64,000 nt of DNA from Asterochloris sp. CNOR1. Lineage: Eukaryota > Chlorophyta > Trebouxiophyceae > Trebouxiales > Trebouxiaceae. Within the stretch, counting starts at the first letter, position 1, and each line of letters opens with the position of its first letter. The position numbers and the translations under genes were made by a program. The notes below the pieces were generated by a model. It made no database searches, had not been told where the DNA came from, and was given only the letters and a program-made list of their open reading frames with translations. Positions 22,801-36,200 of the stretch are shown here, piece by piece. Location of the stretch: assembly GCA_963969365.1 (NCBI GenBank), contig OZ017753.1, positions 1,364,001-1,428,000 on the forward strand, in the 5' to 3' direction.

Positions 22801-25800
22801 GACACACCAGAAGGGGTACGTCACTACATGCAGGCGCTACCAATGCAGCTTGCCAACACCCCAACAAATCCCCACCTCTCAAAGCGGCGGATGCTGATCT
22901 TCTCGCCCAGCTGGGCCACAGCCTCCTTGACCACAGTACCCACAGTCTTGCCGGTGTCCTTGATGAAGGGCTGCTCCATCAGGGCCTGCTCTGCCACAAA
23001 CTTCTTGATGCGCCCCTCCACAATCTGGGGCCTGCAGGCACAGCACAACAGTCAGGGGTGTGAGGCTGGTGCGCTACTGCAGCAGGGTGACTGGGCTTGC
23101 AGCTTTGGGTGCCGGGCAACCTCCATGATGAAGCACTGGCATATACTGGGGCCATAAGGGGCCAGGCTGGAGCATTTGCAGGGGGTGGCGGGCTTTGACC
23201 TTGCAGCGCTGGGTTTGCTGATACTATTTGAGGACCCACACATCCTGGGGGTGCACAAAGCTTGAGAAGGTGGCGCACTGCGGCGCCTTGGCTGCTTTTT
23301 AACAGCAGTGGCCACCTGTTGATGGATGGCTTTGGGCTGGCAGGCTGCCAAATTCTGCCACAAGCATGCAGTTCTGGCCATGCACAACATCAGGCACTTC
23401 CTGCAGGACAGTCAGCTGCCCTTCCAGTCATTTCAGAGAGACACAGCCAGGGGCTAAATGCACCTTATCGGCCCAGGCATGCTGCCTCTCCCGGCACACA
23501 AGCTGCTTCCCACACAATGACTCATTTGCAAAGCACCGTACCTGATCTTCTCAGGCTTGCTCAGGATGTCTTCCTTGCCCATCTGGATCTCACGCTCCTT
23601 GGCAACGATGTCCTCGGGCACATCCTCCACGTTCACATAATTGGCTCCTGCAGGGCAGGGCAGGCCAGTGCACCCCGTGTGCTCACAGGGCAATGCACAT
23701 GTTCCAGGCTTTCAGGCGCTGCAAGCCGCCAGCAAACTTGTCCCTGGTGCCCAACGCTGTGGCACACACCCACCCGCTGAATGAGTGACGTGCTGCCTGC
23801 CAGCATTGACACCCTGTACGTACATCATACAGGCCACAGGAATTCCTCACAGTATCAACTATGGTGCTTCTGTCCGCCTGGATGCTAAGTGTTGGCTACA
23901 GCCTGGCAGCTGCCACCCCACCAGGAATGACATGCATACAAGCACAAAGCAGGCAGCCACACCTTGGCTAGCAGCAATCTGCATGGACATGTCATCCACC
24001 AAGGTCTTGAAGACGTCACCACGAGCCACAAAATCAGTCTCAGAGTTGATCTCCACAAGCACCCCCAGCCTGCAGGGAGCCAATGGCTTGAGTCATTCGG
24101 TTGCAGATGGGGTGTCCTGGTCACTGAGAGCAGCCTGTGGTCGCGTGCAGCACTGCCCTGCCGCGAGGGCTTGTAGGCTGGCTGCATGTGGCAGCTGGTG
24201 CAGGACCATGCTTTATAGGCCAGGCAGCAGCAACGAGTTTCAGAGTCGACTGTGGGCTCCAGAGCAGACTGGGACCAGGCAGATGGGCAGCGCTCCAGAT
24301 GTAGTCAGATCATGGAGAGCAAGTCAGGCCAGGCAGCAGCACAGTGCTTCCAAGCACAATTCAAGCCTCCAGTGCAGAAGCCCACCTGGCCCCAGCATGG
24401 ATGTAGGACTTCAGCAGACCCTCGCTGGCAATGCGGCCGGCCTTCTTGTCAGCGCTGGCCAGGCCCTTCTTGCGCAGCAGCTGCACAGGCACAGGGGTGA
24501 TGAGGTTGACATACCAGAAGGCTCAGCCAGGCCCAGGGAGAGATCTTTGATGCAAGCACAGTGCAGGTCTGTTTGACAGGTGTCCCTGTTGGGGCACCAC
24601 AGGCTCAAACCTCAAACTTGCTTGACTTTGGACCACTCAGACATGAGTGCAACCCATGACTCTATGCGATGACCCCTTACCTCTGAGGCCACATCTGCGT
24701 CTCCTTTGGCCTCGATGAGGGCCTTCTTGCAGTCCATCATGCCCGCCCCGCTGCTCTGGCGCAGCTGCTGCACCAGCTTGGCCGAGATGGCCCCAGGAGC
24801 AGCTGCAGGTGCGCCTGCGCTGCTGGCCTGCTTTGCCTGGGGCGCCTCTGGGGCAGGGGCTGCTGCCTCCTGCTGGGGAGCCTCAGGTGCTGCAGTGCAC
24901 AGTGAGGGCCAGCCTCAGGGGCTAAGGCATGCGAGATGGTTGCATCAGGGCTGCAGAGTCCGTGTCCTGGCAACGAGATGCCAGAAATCGAGGGAACAGC
25001 AGGGCTCCTTCAACATAACTTGCAGGCACCACCATTGCACCGCCGGGGGCCACCAAAGCCCTGAAGCAGCCCTTAACAGTCCCAGCAAGCCCTGCCACAG
25101 GCACAAGGGCTCATGTCCTTGCTCATGTTGGAGGGAGAGAGGACATGTCCAAGAGCTGCCAACAGGCAAAGACCGCCCTGAACAGTGGACCGCTAAGCTG
25201 GAATATTGGGGCTGTACCGCTCAGATCTGTTGAGCTTGGTGAGTTACTGGGGTCGAAGCAGCAGCAGGGGGACTGTGGGTACATGGCGGCCGCCATGCTA
25301 TGGCAGCACACCAAATCAGTATGCACATCCTGGGTGAGGCACTTTGGCTGTGGTCACAAATGCTCATGCACAGTACCACTGACCTCAAGGTCAAGCGCAA
25401 GAACCCAGGTGCTTCACAAGCCTGACATGAAACTGCTGTGTGCACAACCAGCAGCAACCTGGCCTGCTGTTGGGACACACACTCAACAAGCCTGCAGCTT
25501 CCTGACCAGGAGGTGCTGCTGCCTCTGCTGCAAGCTTCGCTGCGCCCTAAGCAGGAGCCTTGGCTGCTCAAGCTCACTCAACCTGGCCAGCAAGAACATG
25601 CTTCCTCGACAGTAGGTACTGCTGCCTCTGCTGTTAACTCAGCTGTCTCATGAGCAGGAACCTTAGCTCTCGGGGAGCACCACCGCACATGCAGCCAGCA
25701 GACACGATCTTGCCTCACCAACAGGAGCAGCTGCCAGCGCTGCCGCCCTCGGTGCACAGGCACCCACACACTGGACCCCAGTATAGGGCAAGTGCGTCCT

Positions 25801-28800
25801 TACCAGCAGGGGACGCAGCGCCTGCAGCCGGCGCCAAGGCTGCCTCCTCAGCAGGGGCCTCTGCTGCTGCAGCCTCGTCCTCAGATGCCCGCTCCGCTGC
25901 TGCCCGCTCCACTGAGCCCCGGATATGCTGCGGCAAATACACGGGCTGGGGGTCCTTGGCCTGCCTCAGCTGGCGGTCGATGGCCATCTTCTGGACGTCA
26001 TCATCAAGGTCCACCGAGGCTGAGCTGACTGCGGAGGGTGCCTGCAGGGCGGGCTAAGCCTCTGCACTGATAGCAGCTAACTCGCACCACATGCTGAGCC
26101 AGCACTTTGCAACACCACAGCCCTGGCAACAGCCAGGTAGCAGCCTGGTGGCCCCACCGGAGCCTGCAGTCTCACAATGTTTAACCTTGCAGGCTCAACC
26201 AGAGACAGGTGGTATTGCAGGAGCTTGCAGGGCAACCACTGAGGCCGAGACGGCATCTTCAGGTGCTGATGGCCCCCTGTTGCTGGGCTGTACTACTGTC
26301 AAGTTTACGGGCTGCCGTCCCAGCACAGTGGCTGTCTGCCAATGCATGCAGGCAGCTGCTTTACCCTTCTTGCCTTGGGGTCAAGGCTGTAGCCATACTG
26401 GTACTTTTGAGCATCTGCTGTGAGCACAGCACGCAGCAGGCACCTCCGCCCAATTCAAACGTGTAACCTGGATCACAGCCTCAGGGTGTTCGACAGCTTC
26501 AATGATAGCGTTTAGAAGCTTCCTTTGATTCCTGGCAGAACCTCTGCCCACCTGATCAGCTGTGGTCTGGGGCACAGCGTCAGGCTGTGCCTGCGCGTCC
26601 ACTGCAGGAGGCTCCTCCCCTTCTGCCACCTGCTCTGCAGCTGGCGGTGAGCTGGGAACGGCGTCTGCTGGCTTAGGGCTCTCAGCCTCGGGCAGGGGGG
26701 TGAGCTCGGTGGGCTTGTCCTCTGCAGGGGTGGCCACAGCCTCTACCTTCACGCCTGGCTGGTCTGCGGGGGGGTCTTCACCCTCAGCTATCTCCTCCTG
26801 GGCTGGTGGGGACGTGGGCACAGCATCCCCTGGCTTGGGGCTCTGCTCGGAGGGCGTGGGGGTGGTCTCAGTGGGTTTGACGTCCGAGGGGGCAGGCGCA
26901 CCCGTCTGAACCTGCAAGGCGGGTGCATGAGCCCTGTCAGCTGCAGTTGCTGTGGTGGATGGGTGCCCGTGCCAGGGCAGCATTGCGGCAGGTGTATGCA
27001 TGCAGGAGGTTCCAGATGCGTATTGGAGACAGGTAGAGCACACCACACAAGCTGCAGCCTAGTCTGCATGGGCAATGCCTGTGTCCGGGGAGAGCAGCAA
27101 AGGAGGCTTCAAAGAGCTCCTCAGACTGCCTGTGAAGGTTTGGCGACCTGACACCTGGGCATTTGTGCAGCCCGCGCTGCACAGCCGCTCTGGTGCATGC
27201 CCAGCAGCCTCGTCTGGCCAGGCTACCCCAGGGATCCCTGAGAGTAGACCTGACGGGAATGCCATCTGCCAACCCTGTGTGTAAGTGGTGTTGGCACCTC
27301 TAGAGAGTTGAAGCTGCACGTCTCGGGGACAAAGTCCACCGGCAGGCCTGGTGACCTGTGCCGAAGCCTGACAGCTGCCATCCCCAAACCCCTGCTACCT
27401 GACTTTGGACTGCTGCTGGTTACACTCCTGAGTCAGGAACTGATCAGAACAGGTGTGCCTTGCAGAAATAAACGCTGCGGCTTGGTGCCCTGCTTCATCT
27501 CACCTGACAGCAAGGAGAGGGACTTGTGAGTGAGCTGCAGAGCATCCTGCCTTGCTGCCTGGGCAACTGTCAGGCTGCATGCACAGCCCAGACTGCATGC
27601 ATGGCCCAAGCGGCTTTGCACAGTCGCCAGCCTCACGCAGTGACTGCTTCCTTCACCTCCTTGGGATGCTCTGCAGGCTTCTGCACTTCTGGGTGTGCAG
27701 CAGGCTGCTCCTCAGCCTCGGCGACCTCAGGCTCTGCCTGCTGCTCAGCCTGCAACTTGGCTGCTGGCTGAGCCACCTCCGTCTCCACCTGCACAACCCA
27801 TTGATGTGCTGTGAAGGTCTGGAAGTTCCAGCAGTACTGGCTGGTTTGGCACAGTCGTCCTTGCCAGGAGGGGTGGGACCCAAATCATAGGAGCAAGCAT
27901 CAGGTGGGCCTACATTCATCACAGCTATAGGGCTGGCGGCCTGCCCAGACAGCACCACCAGGTTATCCTCTGGCTTGGCCCACAGGCTCCACTAACCCCA
28001 GCTTGAGCAGCCCTGCCCACCTGAGCAACAGTCTTCACCGCTCCAGGGATCTGCTCAGGGGCGGCGTCTGACGCTGGCTCTGCCTGCTGCACAGCGCTGT
28101 GGTCAGGCTGTGCCTCTGGCATCGCTTCCTTCTGCTTCACGGCACTGGCCATCTCCTGGGCAGTGGCTGTATCCGCAGGGGCAGCAGTGGCCATGGTAGT
28201 GCTGGAGTCTCCCTTGGCCTTACCCTGCAAGCGACAGGGGGCCCTCACAATCTCAAATAATCATGCCTTGCCTTTGAAGATGCAATGGTGCTGGGGCACT
28301 AGCCTGCTGGCGCAAGCAGAGCAGCAATGGACATCAGTCCACCAGCGTGTGCAGGCAGGCAGTTGCAGTGTCCACCGACCTTTTTCTTGGACTTGGCAAA
28401 GCCTGCCCTCTGCAGAGCAGCCTCCAGGCTGTTGACAGCGCCGTCTGCCTTGACGCCCGCCCCCTGGCTCTTGAGCTCAGTGGCGTCGCGCCGGTCCTCC
28501 TCACTGCGAGTGGTCAGGGCCACCTTATTGTCGCCCACAGACAGCACCCTGACCTGCACAGCACATGACAGCACCTCAACCACTGCTTGAAGAGGGCTGC
28601 GGTTTGCATCTTACTGCAAGTGATCAGCACCACCCTGAAGTTGCACAGAGGGCCCTGCCCTACACAGCACGCGGCAGCAGGCTATGTACTGGCTGCTGTG
28701 TGCATCTTGTGTCAAGTGATCAGCACCACCCTGCTGTCGCCGATGGACAGGATGGCAGCCCAGAGGCAGTCCTGCTGTGATCAGACATGATCAAAGTTGT

Positions 28801-31585
28801 GGCCCTCATTGCACATAGGACACCAGCTGTTGGGCCTCGGTCTTGGGCTGGCTTCCATACAGGCGGCAGCTGCCCACCGCAACTGCCTGCCACCCTGCAA
28901 TTGAACCCCCAGGAGGCACTGCCTGGGCATGCAGGTGCATGCCCCTACCCACTGCACTGCAGCCGCCAGAGTCAACCTCCCTTAAGGAACGTGCAAGATC
29001 TTGAAGCAACCAAAAGCATCAGCAGAAACAAAAGACTTTCGGTTTTGTGACTCACCCTTGACTTGCTCCTGCTGCAAGCAGCCTGCCTCCCACGGAGAGC
29101 ATGTCAGTCTCTTACCAGTGGTCCCCACCCATGCTTTGCAGCAATGCCTGGACTACTCTCTGCAGCTGTTGGAAACCCAGCTGGCCCCCAGGGAGCTTAC
29201 CTTGATCTCGTCGTCCAGCTTGTAAATGGAGTCTGCAGTCGCATCAGGGTTGCCAGCGGGCTTGGCAATCTCATCCAGGTGCAGCAGGGCAGTGAAGTTG
29301 TTGCCCACGTCCACAAAGGCTGCCCACTTCTCCAGGCGCACCACCTTTCCGGTCACCTCCTGGCCAGTGGTCACCGGGGGCTCGGGGCGAGGCTGGCGAG
29401 GACCAGTGCGGCCCCTGTTGCCTGCAGGCCCCAGTACATTACAGCTGTGGGTGCTGCAGAAACGAGCACGTCACAGCGTGGCATGCTGCAGGAACCAGCA
29501 CAGTGAAGCCTCAGGGGTGCTGCAGTCTGGAGCTGATAATGCAGCGCAGACAAAATTTGTCAGGGCTATCACTGCCTGCAGGCACTCAAAGTGCAGAGGT
29601 GCAGTCAGGATGTATAGCTTTCAGCGATCAACTGCTGACCCATGTATGCGTGTGAGAGGGCTGTACAAGCATTGCAGGATATATTGAGGCACCCAAAGCA
29701 TGCAGAAGGTTACACAAGTCAAGCAGCAGCCTGTGGCCTCCATCCTTTGAGCGTCCAGGACAGTCAGCCCTTCCCCAAGCAGACTGCAGCTTGCTTCTGC
29801 ACCACCACAAGCATTGCCATGGAAGGGGCCAGCAAGCAGCTGCCCAGAACTCCTGCCAAGCAGAGGCCCATGAGACATCCAGCCTCACCCTGAGACCAGC
29901 TGCCCAGAAATCTGGCAAAGCATGGCCGCGTAAGACATCCAGCCTCACCCTGAGTGGCCTGACGGGGCCTTTGCATGGGAGCACCGCCAGGGGCACTACC
30001 GTTGGTGGCAGGGCCTGCGCCACCGCTATCCTGCCTGGGCTCTCTGGCAGGCGCCTCCCCTATCTTCATTGTCAGCGACAGCTTCCTGCTGCCCACGTCA
30101 TAGGACATAACCTTGACTTTGACCTTGTCGTCCTTCTTCACCACGGCGTTCACGTCCCTCACAAATTCCCACTGCGGCAGGACAGAAGGCCATGGGCTGC
30201 GGAGTAAGGGAAGAGTCCAACTTCAGAGCCACAGCTAAGGTGCCATAGATGCAGCTGCCAGCGCTGCCTTTATGTCTCTAATAGGCTCCCACAGCCGCAA
30301 GCCATGTGCCTACACAGGGCCCATCTCAGCAACCAATAAGTCGCTGCTCTGTCTGTGCAGGCTGCAAAGAGCATTGTGAGCAAACTTGAAGCAACTCTGG
30401 GTACCCTCAATGCAATGCCTGTGCAGCTATGGGCCAAGCCAGAAGGACTGCAGGCTGCAGCAGGAGGGGTAGTGCAGCCGCGGTGAGTGCAGCTTCAGAT
30501 GTCAGGTGTGCAGGTAATGCTCAATGCAAAATGGGTCATGCACTTAAAGCTGGGCAGCTTTGTATGGTGCCATGACTTTCAGGCATTGTCGCGACAGCAT
30601 GGTGTGGTCAGCGTTCCTTAGGGCAGTAGGCAGGCAACAGATGGCAGAGACCAGCTTAGCTCACCCCAAGCTGTGAGATGTGAACCAGCCCATCAGTCTT
30701 GGCCCCAATGTTGACAAAAGCACCATAGGCCATCACGCTAACCTGCATGGACAGGAGAGGCTGCTTCTGCTTGCTGGCACACTTAGAGACATGAGGTGAG
30801 GCTCAACTGCAGCAGCAGTGCAGTGTGTGACAGTGCAAGCTCAGGGTAGGTGCTGCAGCAGGCAAGGCAGCTTGGCACTACACGTGCACAGCAATCCCCT
30901 CATTGGCTTTTCGGCACCCTGCCCATGTTTATCACCAAACTTTTCAGTCAGCAGAGCTCACAGAGCCCTTCAGCGCAGCCACAGCAAGGGTTCCTGGTGC
31001 CATCCCCATCACACACCACTGTGCCTTCCCACTCAGAGTCTGGGATCACAGCGTCATCAGGGACTGTCGCAGTACGGTTCCCCCTAGTGCGGGTGCGGTT
31101 CAACGTTCGGCGGCGATCTCCGTCGCCATTCTGCTGTGAGGGTTGCTGCGCAGCCGCCTGAGTCTTCTGCTCAGCAGCTGCCAGGTCCCCCTGTACAGGA
31201 CAGCGGCAGGTGAGGCAAGGCTGCAAAGATCTTCTGCTGGCTGAAGCCCAGATCTACTGGATGCGATGTGCAACTGTTGTGCTGTCCCCATGAGAACAAG
31301 GTGAGCCTCCTGGCCCGTGTTGTGTTGGTTGGGGTGGCCTCTCATTGCAATCTCTGCTTCCAAGAATTGTGCAGTGTTGAAGTGCACCTGGTCAGCCTCC
31401 TTGTGGTGCAGGTCTGTGACAGCCATGCGAGCATCGTCAACCTCCACCACAGGCTCCGCTGTGGCAGTGCATGGCAGGAGATGCCTGCTGCGTGCTGCCC
31501 TGCTGAGTCGGTCTCCACGCCTGCATGGTGGCTGCTCATTAGCCAAAGTCGAGTGCCAGGGGCCAGGCAGCTGGCAAATGCACAC
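19806..31585 (-). CDS. PETS: Plastid polyprotein: two S1 domains (PSRP-7) plus two elongation factor Ts domains
   Basis: About 21 exons give 1,162 residues. The last 20 are 31190-31017, 30742-30665, 30171-29949, 29421-29201, 28553-28380, 28224-28021, 27788-27657, 26911-26552, 26041-25804, 24889-24681, 24480-24386, 24069-23963, 23647-23542, 23031-22876, 22437-22278, 21588-21386, 21079-21004, 20721-20585, 20194-20056 and 19904-19806. Order: transit-like N-terminus; S1 domain 1 ([20 protein letters not shown]); S1 domain 2 ([18 protein letters not shown]); about 300 residues of Pro/Glu/Ala linker; EF-Ts 1 with its UBA-like start ([18 protein letters not shown]) and SETDFVARG; charged linker; EF-Ts 2 (CETDFVARG). 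EF-Ts recycles EF-Tu-GDP; the S1 part is the ribosome-bound PSRP-7. The fused precursor is known from Chlamydomonas. The first exon (31585-31388) is the least certain part. Confidence 0.9.
22400..22645 (-). repeat. Three degenerate copies of an EF-Ts splice acceptor and exon start
   Basis: The true acceptor and exon edge lie at 22400-22453. Similar blocks follow at 22501-22553 and, weaker, 22606-22645, all within the upstream intron. Each carries a GATG, CC(T)CGCC-like core, then ACCTGCC(A/G)CAGC on the plus strand. These look like tandem, decaying duplicates of the junction. Confidence 0.6.
26552..26911 (-). repeat. Internal duplication in the Pro/Glu linker exon of the EF-Ts polyprotein
   Basis: The 120-residue exon contains two units of about 50 residues. 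Both carry SPKP(G/A)DAVP(T/S)SPPA, then (E/Q)(I/V)AEGE(D/E)PPA. The linker joins the S1 half to the EF-Ts half and is probably disordered, so it may serve as the place where the precursor is cut. Confidence 0.8.
28503..28757 (-). repeat. Three copies of an S1-domain exon edge within an intron
   Basis: The exon edge at 28503-28560 is followed, inside the intron, by degenerate copies at 28613-28675 and 28711-28757. The two intronic copies share AAGTGATCAGCACCACCCTG, and both match the exon's AGTGGTCAGGGCCACC block. This is another case of junction duplication. Confidence 0.7.
29835..29954 (-). repeat. 60-bp tandem duplication spanning a splice donor
   Basis: Units 29835-29894 and 29895-29954 are exactly 60 bases apart; both end in GACATCCAGCCTCACCCTGA on the plus strand. 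On the minus strand the upstream unit holds the functional donor at 29949-29948, and the copy holds an identical donor-like GGGTGAGGC. Confidence 0.85.
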
Positions 31586-33283
31586 TCACCGGCTGGAGCA
31601 TTGCCCTGGCAACCGAAGCCTCACCAGTCTTCCCTGCAGGCGGCAGTCAACCAGTGTCACCCCGGCAGTCAGCTGTGCAGCTTCTCGAGCAGGGGACACC
31701 TACCTGACATGCAGCTGTGTGCTGCAGCCGCATGTTGCACAGTGTTTGCTCCATTTTGAGGTTCAGATCTTCCAGAGGCACGGCTGACCTAGGGTTTCCT
31801 TTTCTTTTTTCGTGTCCTTTCTTTCCTTCTTCCTTGTAAAGCTTCGGCACACGTTGAAGATCTGCAGTCAGTTTTGCAATCAGAGGGAGGAGGTGGCGCA
31901 CTCCAGGCAGTGTCCAGCCCTCTGCCGGCTCTTCTGCAACAAGCCATCCGCCACTGTCCCTGCTGTGGTGCATTGTTGGAGACATCACTGCAGTGGACGA
32001 TGGGCCTGTGCAAAGATCCTGCTTGTGAGAGCCAGGGTCCACGCCGAAGAGACAGCTCAAGCTCCTTGAAGCAGGCTATACAGATGAGGCTTCCAAATGA
32101 CTACATGTTGAGGAGCGCATCAGGAATTTGGCAGAAGACGCACGCTCACTGCAGGACGCAGCTGCACAGCCACGCCCCGGCACAGGACAGCATGGCAGAA
32201 AGTGCTCTGCTGGAGGCGGCACAAGTGCATGGCCTCACCATGTAGCCTAGGTGCATGCCTTTGGTGTAAGGCAAAGCAACATGGGCAGAAAAGACCATTG
32301 ATGTCAGGAGCAGACTGCCCAAGCCTAGTGCCTGGCTGCAGACCTGCCAATAAGTGGACAGCAACACCCACACAAATCCAACAACAGCATTGCAGCTGCC
32401 GCTGTGGAGATATTCTGCTAACGAGCAATCACAGAAAGCCAGATCAAGCCAAAGTCAAGATATGATTGACCAATGAATGCAAGAGAGCTTGAGAAAGGCA
32501 CCTAATGCTCACTGATTTTGTTTGGATCAGACATACTTATCGTTTCAGCAGTGTTTCCTTGATTACTCATTCTCCAGTGCCGATGCAGGCCAATGAATTC
32601 TCATACTGGGGTAAAGGGAACGCAGGTGGTTCATTTCCATGCTTGTGGCAGCAACATCTGCCTGCAGAGCATGACGTGCTCTGCAAGCTTTACACTGCTG
32701 CATGCAGGAGCCTTGAGGCACAGGGGTCCATGAAAGGCTGGTAGCTGTAGCTGCTGCATATGTTGGTCAGAGGCCTGCTGGTGCCACGATAATGTCATTG
32801 AAGCATGTCATCTTGTCAGGCGAGTCAAAGAGTACAGGTATGGCACCTGCCAGCGCGCGAGCTTGCCCCAGATGAGCGCCCATATGCGCCCCAAAGCCGA
32901 TTGAGTGCAAGGCGAGGAGGACCGGAGCTGGTCCTCATGCAGACGACCACAGGGTACTGTGCATGTGCAGGGTGCATCCTGCTGGAGCGCCTGGCGGCCC
33001 CAGCGGACGCATGCATGTGCTGAATGCATGATCCTCCACAATGACAGCAGCCGCCAGGGCTGAGCTGTGTGTCTTGGGGGTTGCTAGGATGAGTGCGTTT
33101 TGTGCAGCTTGCGGAGCGGTCTACCCTGCAAGTAACCATGGGAGAATGCTGGTTCAGGCACTCCGTGCCAGCAGTACACATCTTTGGCAGTAAGGTACCG
33201 GGAATGCCTGCACATTCCACAGCGCAATGCCCATGGCAGCATCACTCAAGCTGCACAATACAGCCAGTCGCTGCCCTCACATT
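31586..33283. other. Largely unassigned stretch between the EF-Ts and importin genes
   Basis: Two minus-strand pieces look exon-like but I cannot join or name them. At about 32241-32425 an open frame codes a hydrophobic stretch (GFVWVLLSTYWQV, then GLGSLLLTSMVFSAHVA) that would span the membrane twice and ends at a GTGAGG donor. At about 31707-31880 a strongly basic, Lys/Glu-rich stretch follows a CTGCAG acceptor. They may belong to one small membrane-protein gene with a basic tail. The part 32430-33283 shows nothing I recognise. Confidence 0.3.
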
Positions 33284-36200
33284 CTACTGCGCCATGCTGG
33301 CAGCAGCAAAGTTGAATCCGCCTGGCTGCTGTGGCTGCTGGCCGCCAAACTGGTAGGCGCCAGCATTGGCGTCTGTCTCAGGAGCCAAGTTTTCAACCTC
33401 GCCATCCTCAACATCAAAGAAGGTCTGCAGCGCACCCAGGACCCTTTTTGCATGTTTCAAGGGGGTCAGAAGCGAACATTGAGGCTTACAGGCATGTTCA
33501 CGGCAGCTGAGAAGCCTTGCAACGGGAGGCAGGCAGCTGTCCAGCAGGTGCTGCAGGACAGGATAAGGTCCTGCTGCAGTGTGCCTGGCTGCCTTTGGGC
33601 ACCCAGGAGAACAGTGCAGATGCGTTCTGATAGCTCAGGTGGAACAGCCCACCTCCAGTATGCTGACCGCCTTCTCGTAGATGTCCTCTGCAGTGTGGTT
33701 TTGCAGCTGCTCAATCCTGTCCAGGCCGCCCGCCTCGTCGATCTGGGTGGCGTAGGGATTGGTCCCCTCGGGTCCACCCAGCTCCTTCTCAGCCTCGCCC
33801 ACCTTCAGGCAGCCACCACCATGTATGGGGCTGCACAACATATGTGCTCATGCAGGTGCAGGCTTCGCTGCCAGGTCCACTCAAAAGGCAGCAACACAGA
33901 TTTCTGGCAACTGAGCCCTGCCAGGGGCAGCTTTCGAGTGTAATTTTGCATGACAATGCATCTCCATGTCCTGCACCCAAGTGAGAAGGTACATCACAGC
34001 GCTCTCATGTGCTTCATGCAGCAGCTGCAGCAGTGCTGCTGCCCCTTTGCAGCCACAGGTGATACGTGACCGCAGGCACAGGGCCATACCAACCTCCTGC
34101 AACAGGGGTGCATCTGAGCTCACTGTGAGATGGCAGCATCGGCACCCAGCGGCCTCACATGAGCCCGTACCCCGAAGGCATGCCCAAACCCCCGCAGCAG
34201 GATTGCTGCTCAGGTCACCTTGAGAATGTTCTCCAGTCCCTCCAAGGCCACTGTGACGATGCGCACATCTGAGCAGGTCAGCAGCTCGCAGAGGGGCTTG
34301 ATGCAGCCCACATCCACCAGGTACTTGAGCTGCTCCTTGGTGCCACCACTGGTGGCATTGCTGATGGCCCATGCGCTCTCCTTCTTGATGTCAAACTCTG
34401 CCACGCCCAGCAGGTGCACGAGGGGAGGGATGATGCCTGACTCTATCACCGCCTGAACACGTGGCACAGTGCAGTGCGTGAGCCATGATGCTGCTACTGC
34501 AAGGAATGCAACAAGCTCAGACGTATCAGTGGGCTGCACCACTGACAGCACAAAGTGAGTGGCTGTGCCCCAGGTGGCAGGGTTATACCTGTCTGTGGGT
34601 TGGTCAGCAGACCTGAATTAGCAGCAGATGCGCAGCAGACTTCGGGGGGCAAGGCAGGGCCACCACTGCAAGTCCAGGGGGCCCCCTGCACAGCCAACAG
34701 TGCTGGCAGCCAATGCTTTGCACATGCCAGCAGTGTCAGAAGACCTGCCAATGCTGCAAGTGTGCTGCGGCAGCGGTCACCTGGATCTGGTCCTTGGTCC
34801 CTGCAGTGATGTTGGAGATTGTCCAGCAGGCCTCCTTCTTGATGCTCTTCTTGTGGCTAGTCTGCAGCAGGTTGAGCAGGCAGGGCAGTGCGCCGCAATT
34901 GATGACAATCTGCGTCTGCATGTCATCCCCTGTCACGATGTTGCCCACAGTCCGCAATGCCGGCACCAGCACAGCAGCCGACTGCTGCCGCCTGCAGGGG
35001 ACAAGGGGCGTCAGCAAGTGGGGTGCCAGCTGCAGTCCTGACAGACTCACGACAGACAAGCGGCACTTCTGCTGGCTGCACAAAGCACCCTGACTGGTAG
35101 GATTGCACCGATGCAGCACGCGGGGCTTGCTTTGCAGCGGCAGGCTGAAACTCGAGATGTTGCCAGCAACACAGCTGAATGCTGCCAGCAGGACACAGGA
35201 TGATGAGCCAAAATCCCCATCAGGTGATGGTGATCATCACCATAACCAGTGCCAAAACCATACATCAGGTCCCACAGTTGCACCCATGACTCACATGAGG
35301 AGCTCCACAAGCCGCCTGCAGACACCTGCCTCAATGACTTCCTGAATCTTGTCATTTGTGCCATCTGACAGGTAGGACAGCGCCCAGCATGCATCTGTCA
35401 GCACCTCATCGTCGTTGGAGTGAATCAGGCGGGCTAGAGTGGGAAGAGCCAGCTTTGTCTGCAGGCAGATAGGTCACACTGAAGCTGCAGCACACAAAAT
35501 AGATGGCTGCTGATGTCAAATAAGGCTGGGGAATGTTGCTCTGCCGCATGCAGCTGAAGCTCCCAGTACTAGAAGCAGGCACACAGCACCAGATCCAATG
35601 GCTGCAGAGCAGCATGACATGCCAAGTTAGGAAAAGTGCAGATGTCAGGCAGGAAGACCACGTGTGCCTCATTGCAACGCAGTCCCCACAGAGCACTCCG
35701 GCTCACCTGCTCAAAGGGAGGCTGTGGCTTGCCCCGGCAAAAGTTGGACAGCGTCCAGGTTGCATTTCGCAGCATGGACAGCTTATTGCCATCCTTGAGC
35801 TGGTCCAGCAGTGGCTGCAGAGCGCCTGCCCCCAGCACCTGATCCCTGCACTTGGGAGAGTCCCCTGCAATGTTGCCCAGCGCCCACACTGCCTGCAGAG
35901 AGGTGGGGACAGAGGCTCATGGTCAACCATACTTCCAGATCGCTGGGCAGCCTATAGCCACTAGACCATACCAGCAGGGCTGAAGACAGCCTCTGGACCG
36001 GGCTGCATGATTGCCAGCCTCCAGATAGCTTAGAGAAAATCACAATCACAAGATTTTCATCTGGTGAGCTTCTCTGCTTACCTGCTCCCTCACATCATCG
36101 CTTTCTGAGTGGAGCAGCTGCACAAAGATGGGCACGGCCCCCATGTCCATCACTACCCGAGTATGCTCGCTGGTGCCCGAGGCAACGTTCGTAAGGGCCC

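Noticed and set aside
33227-33943. 238-codon plus-strand frame
   Set aside because: Antisense to the last importin alpha exons, with no protein-like features.
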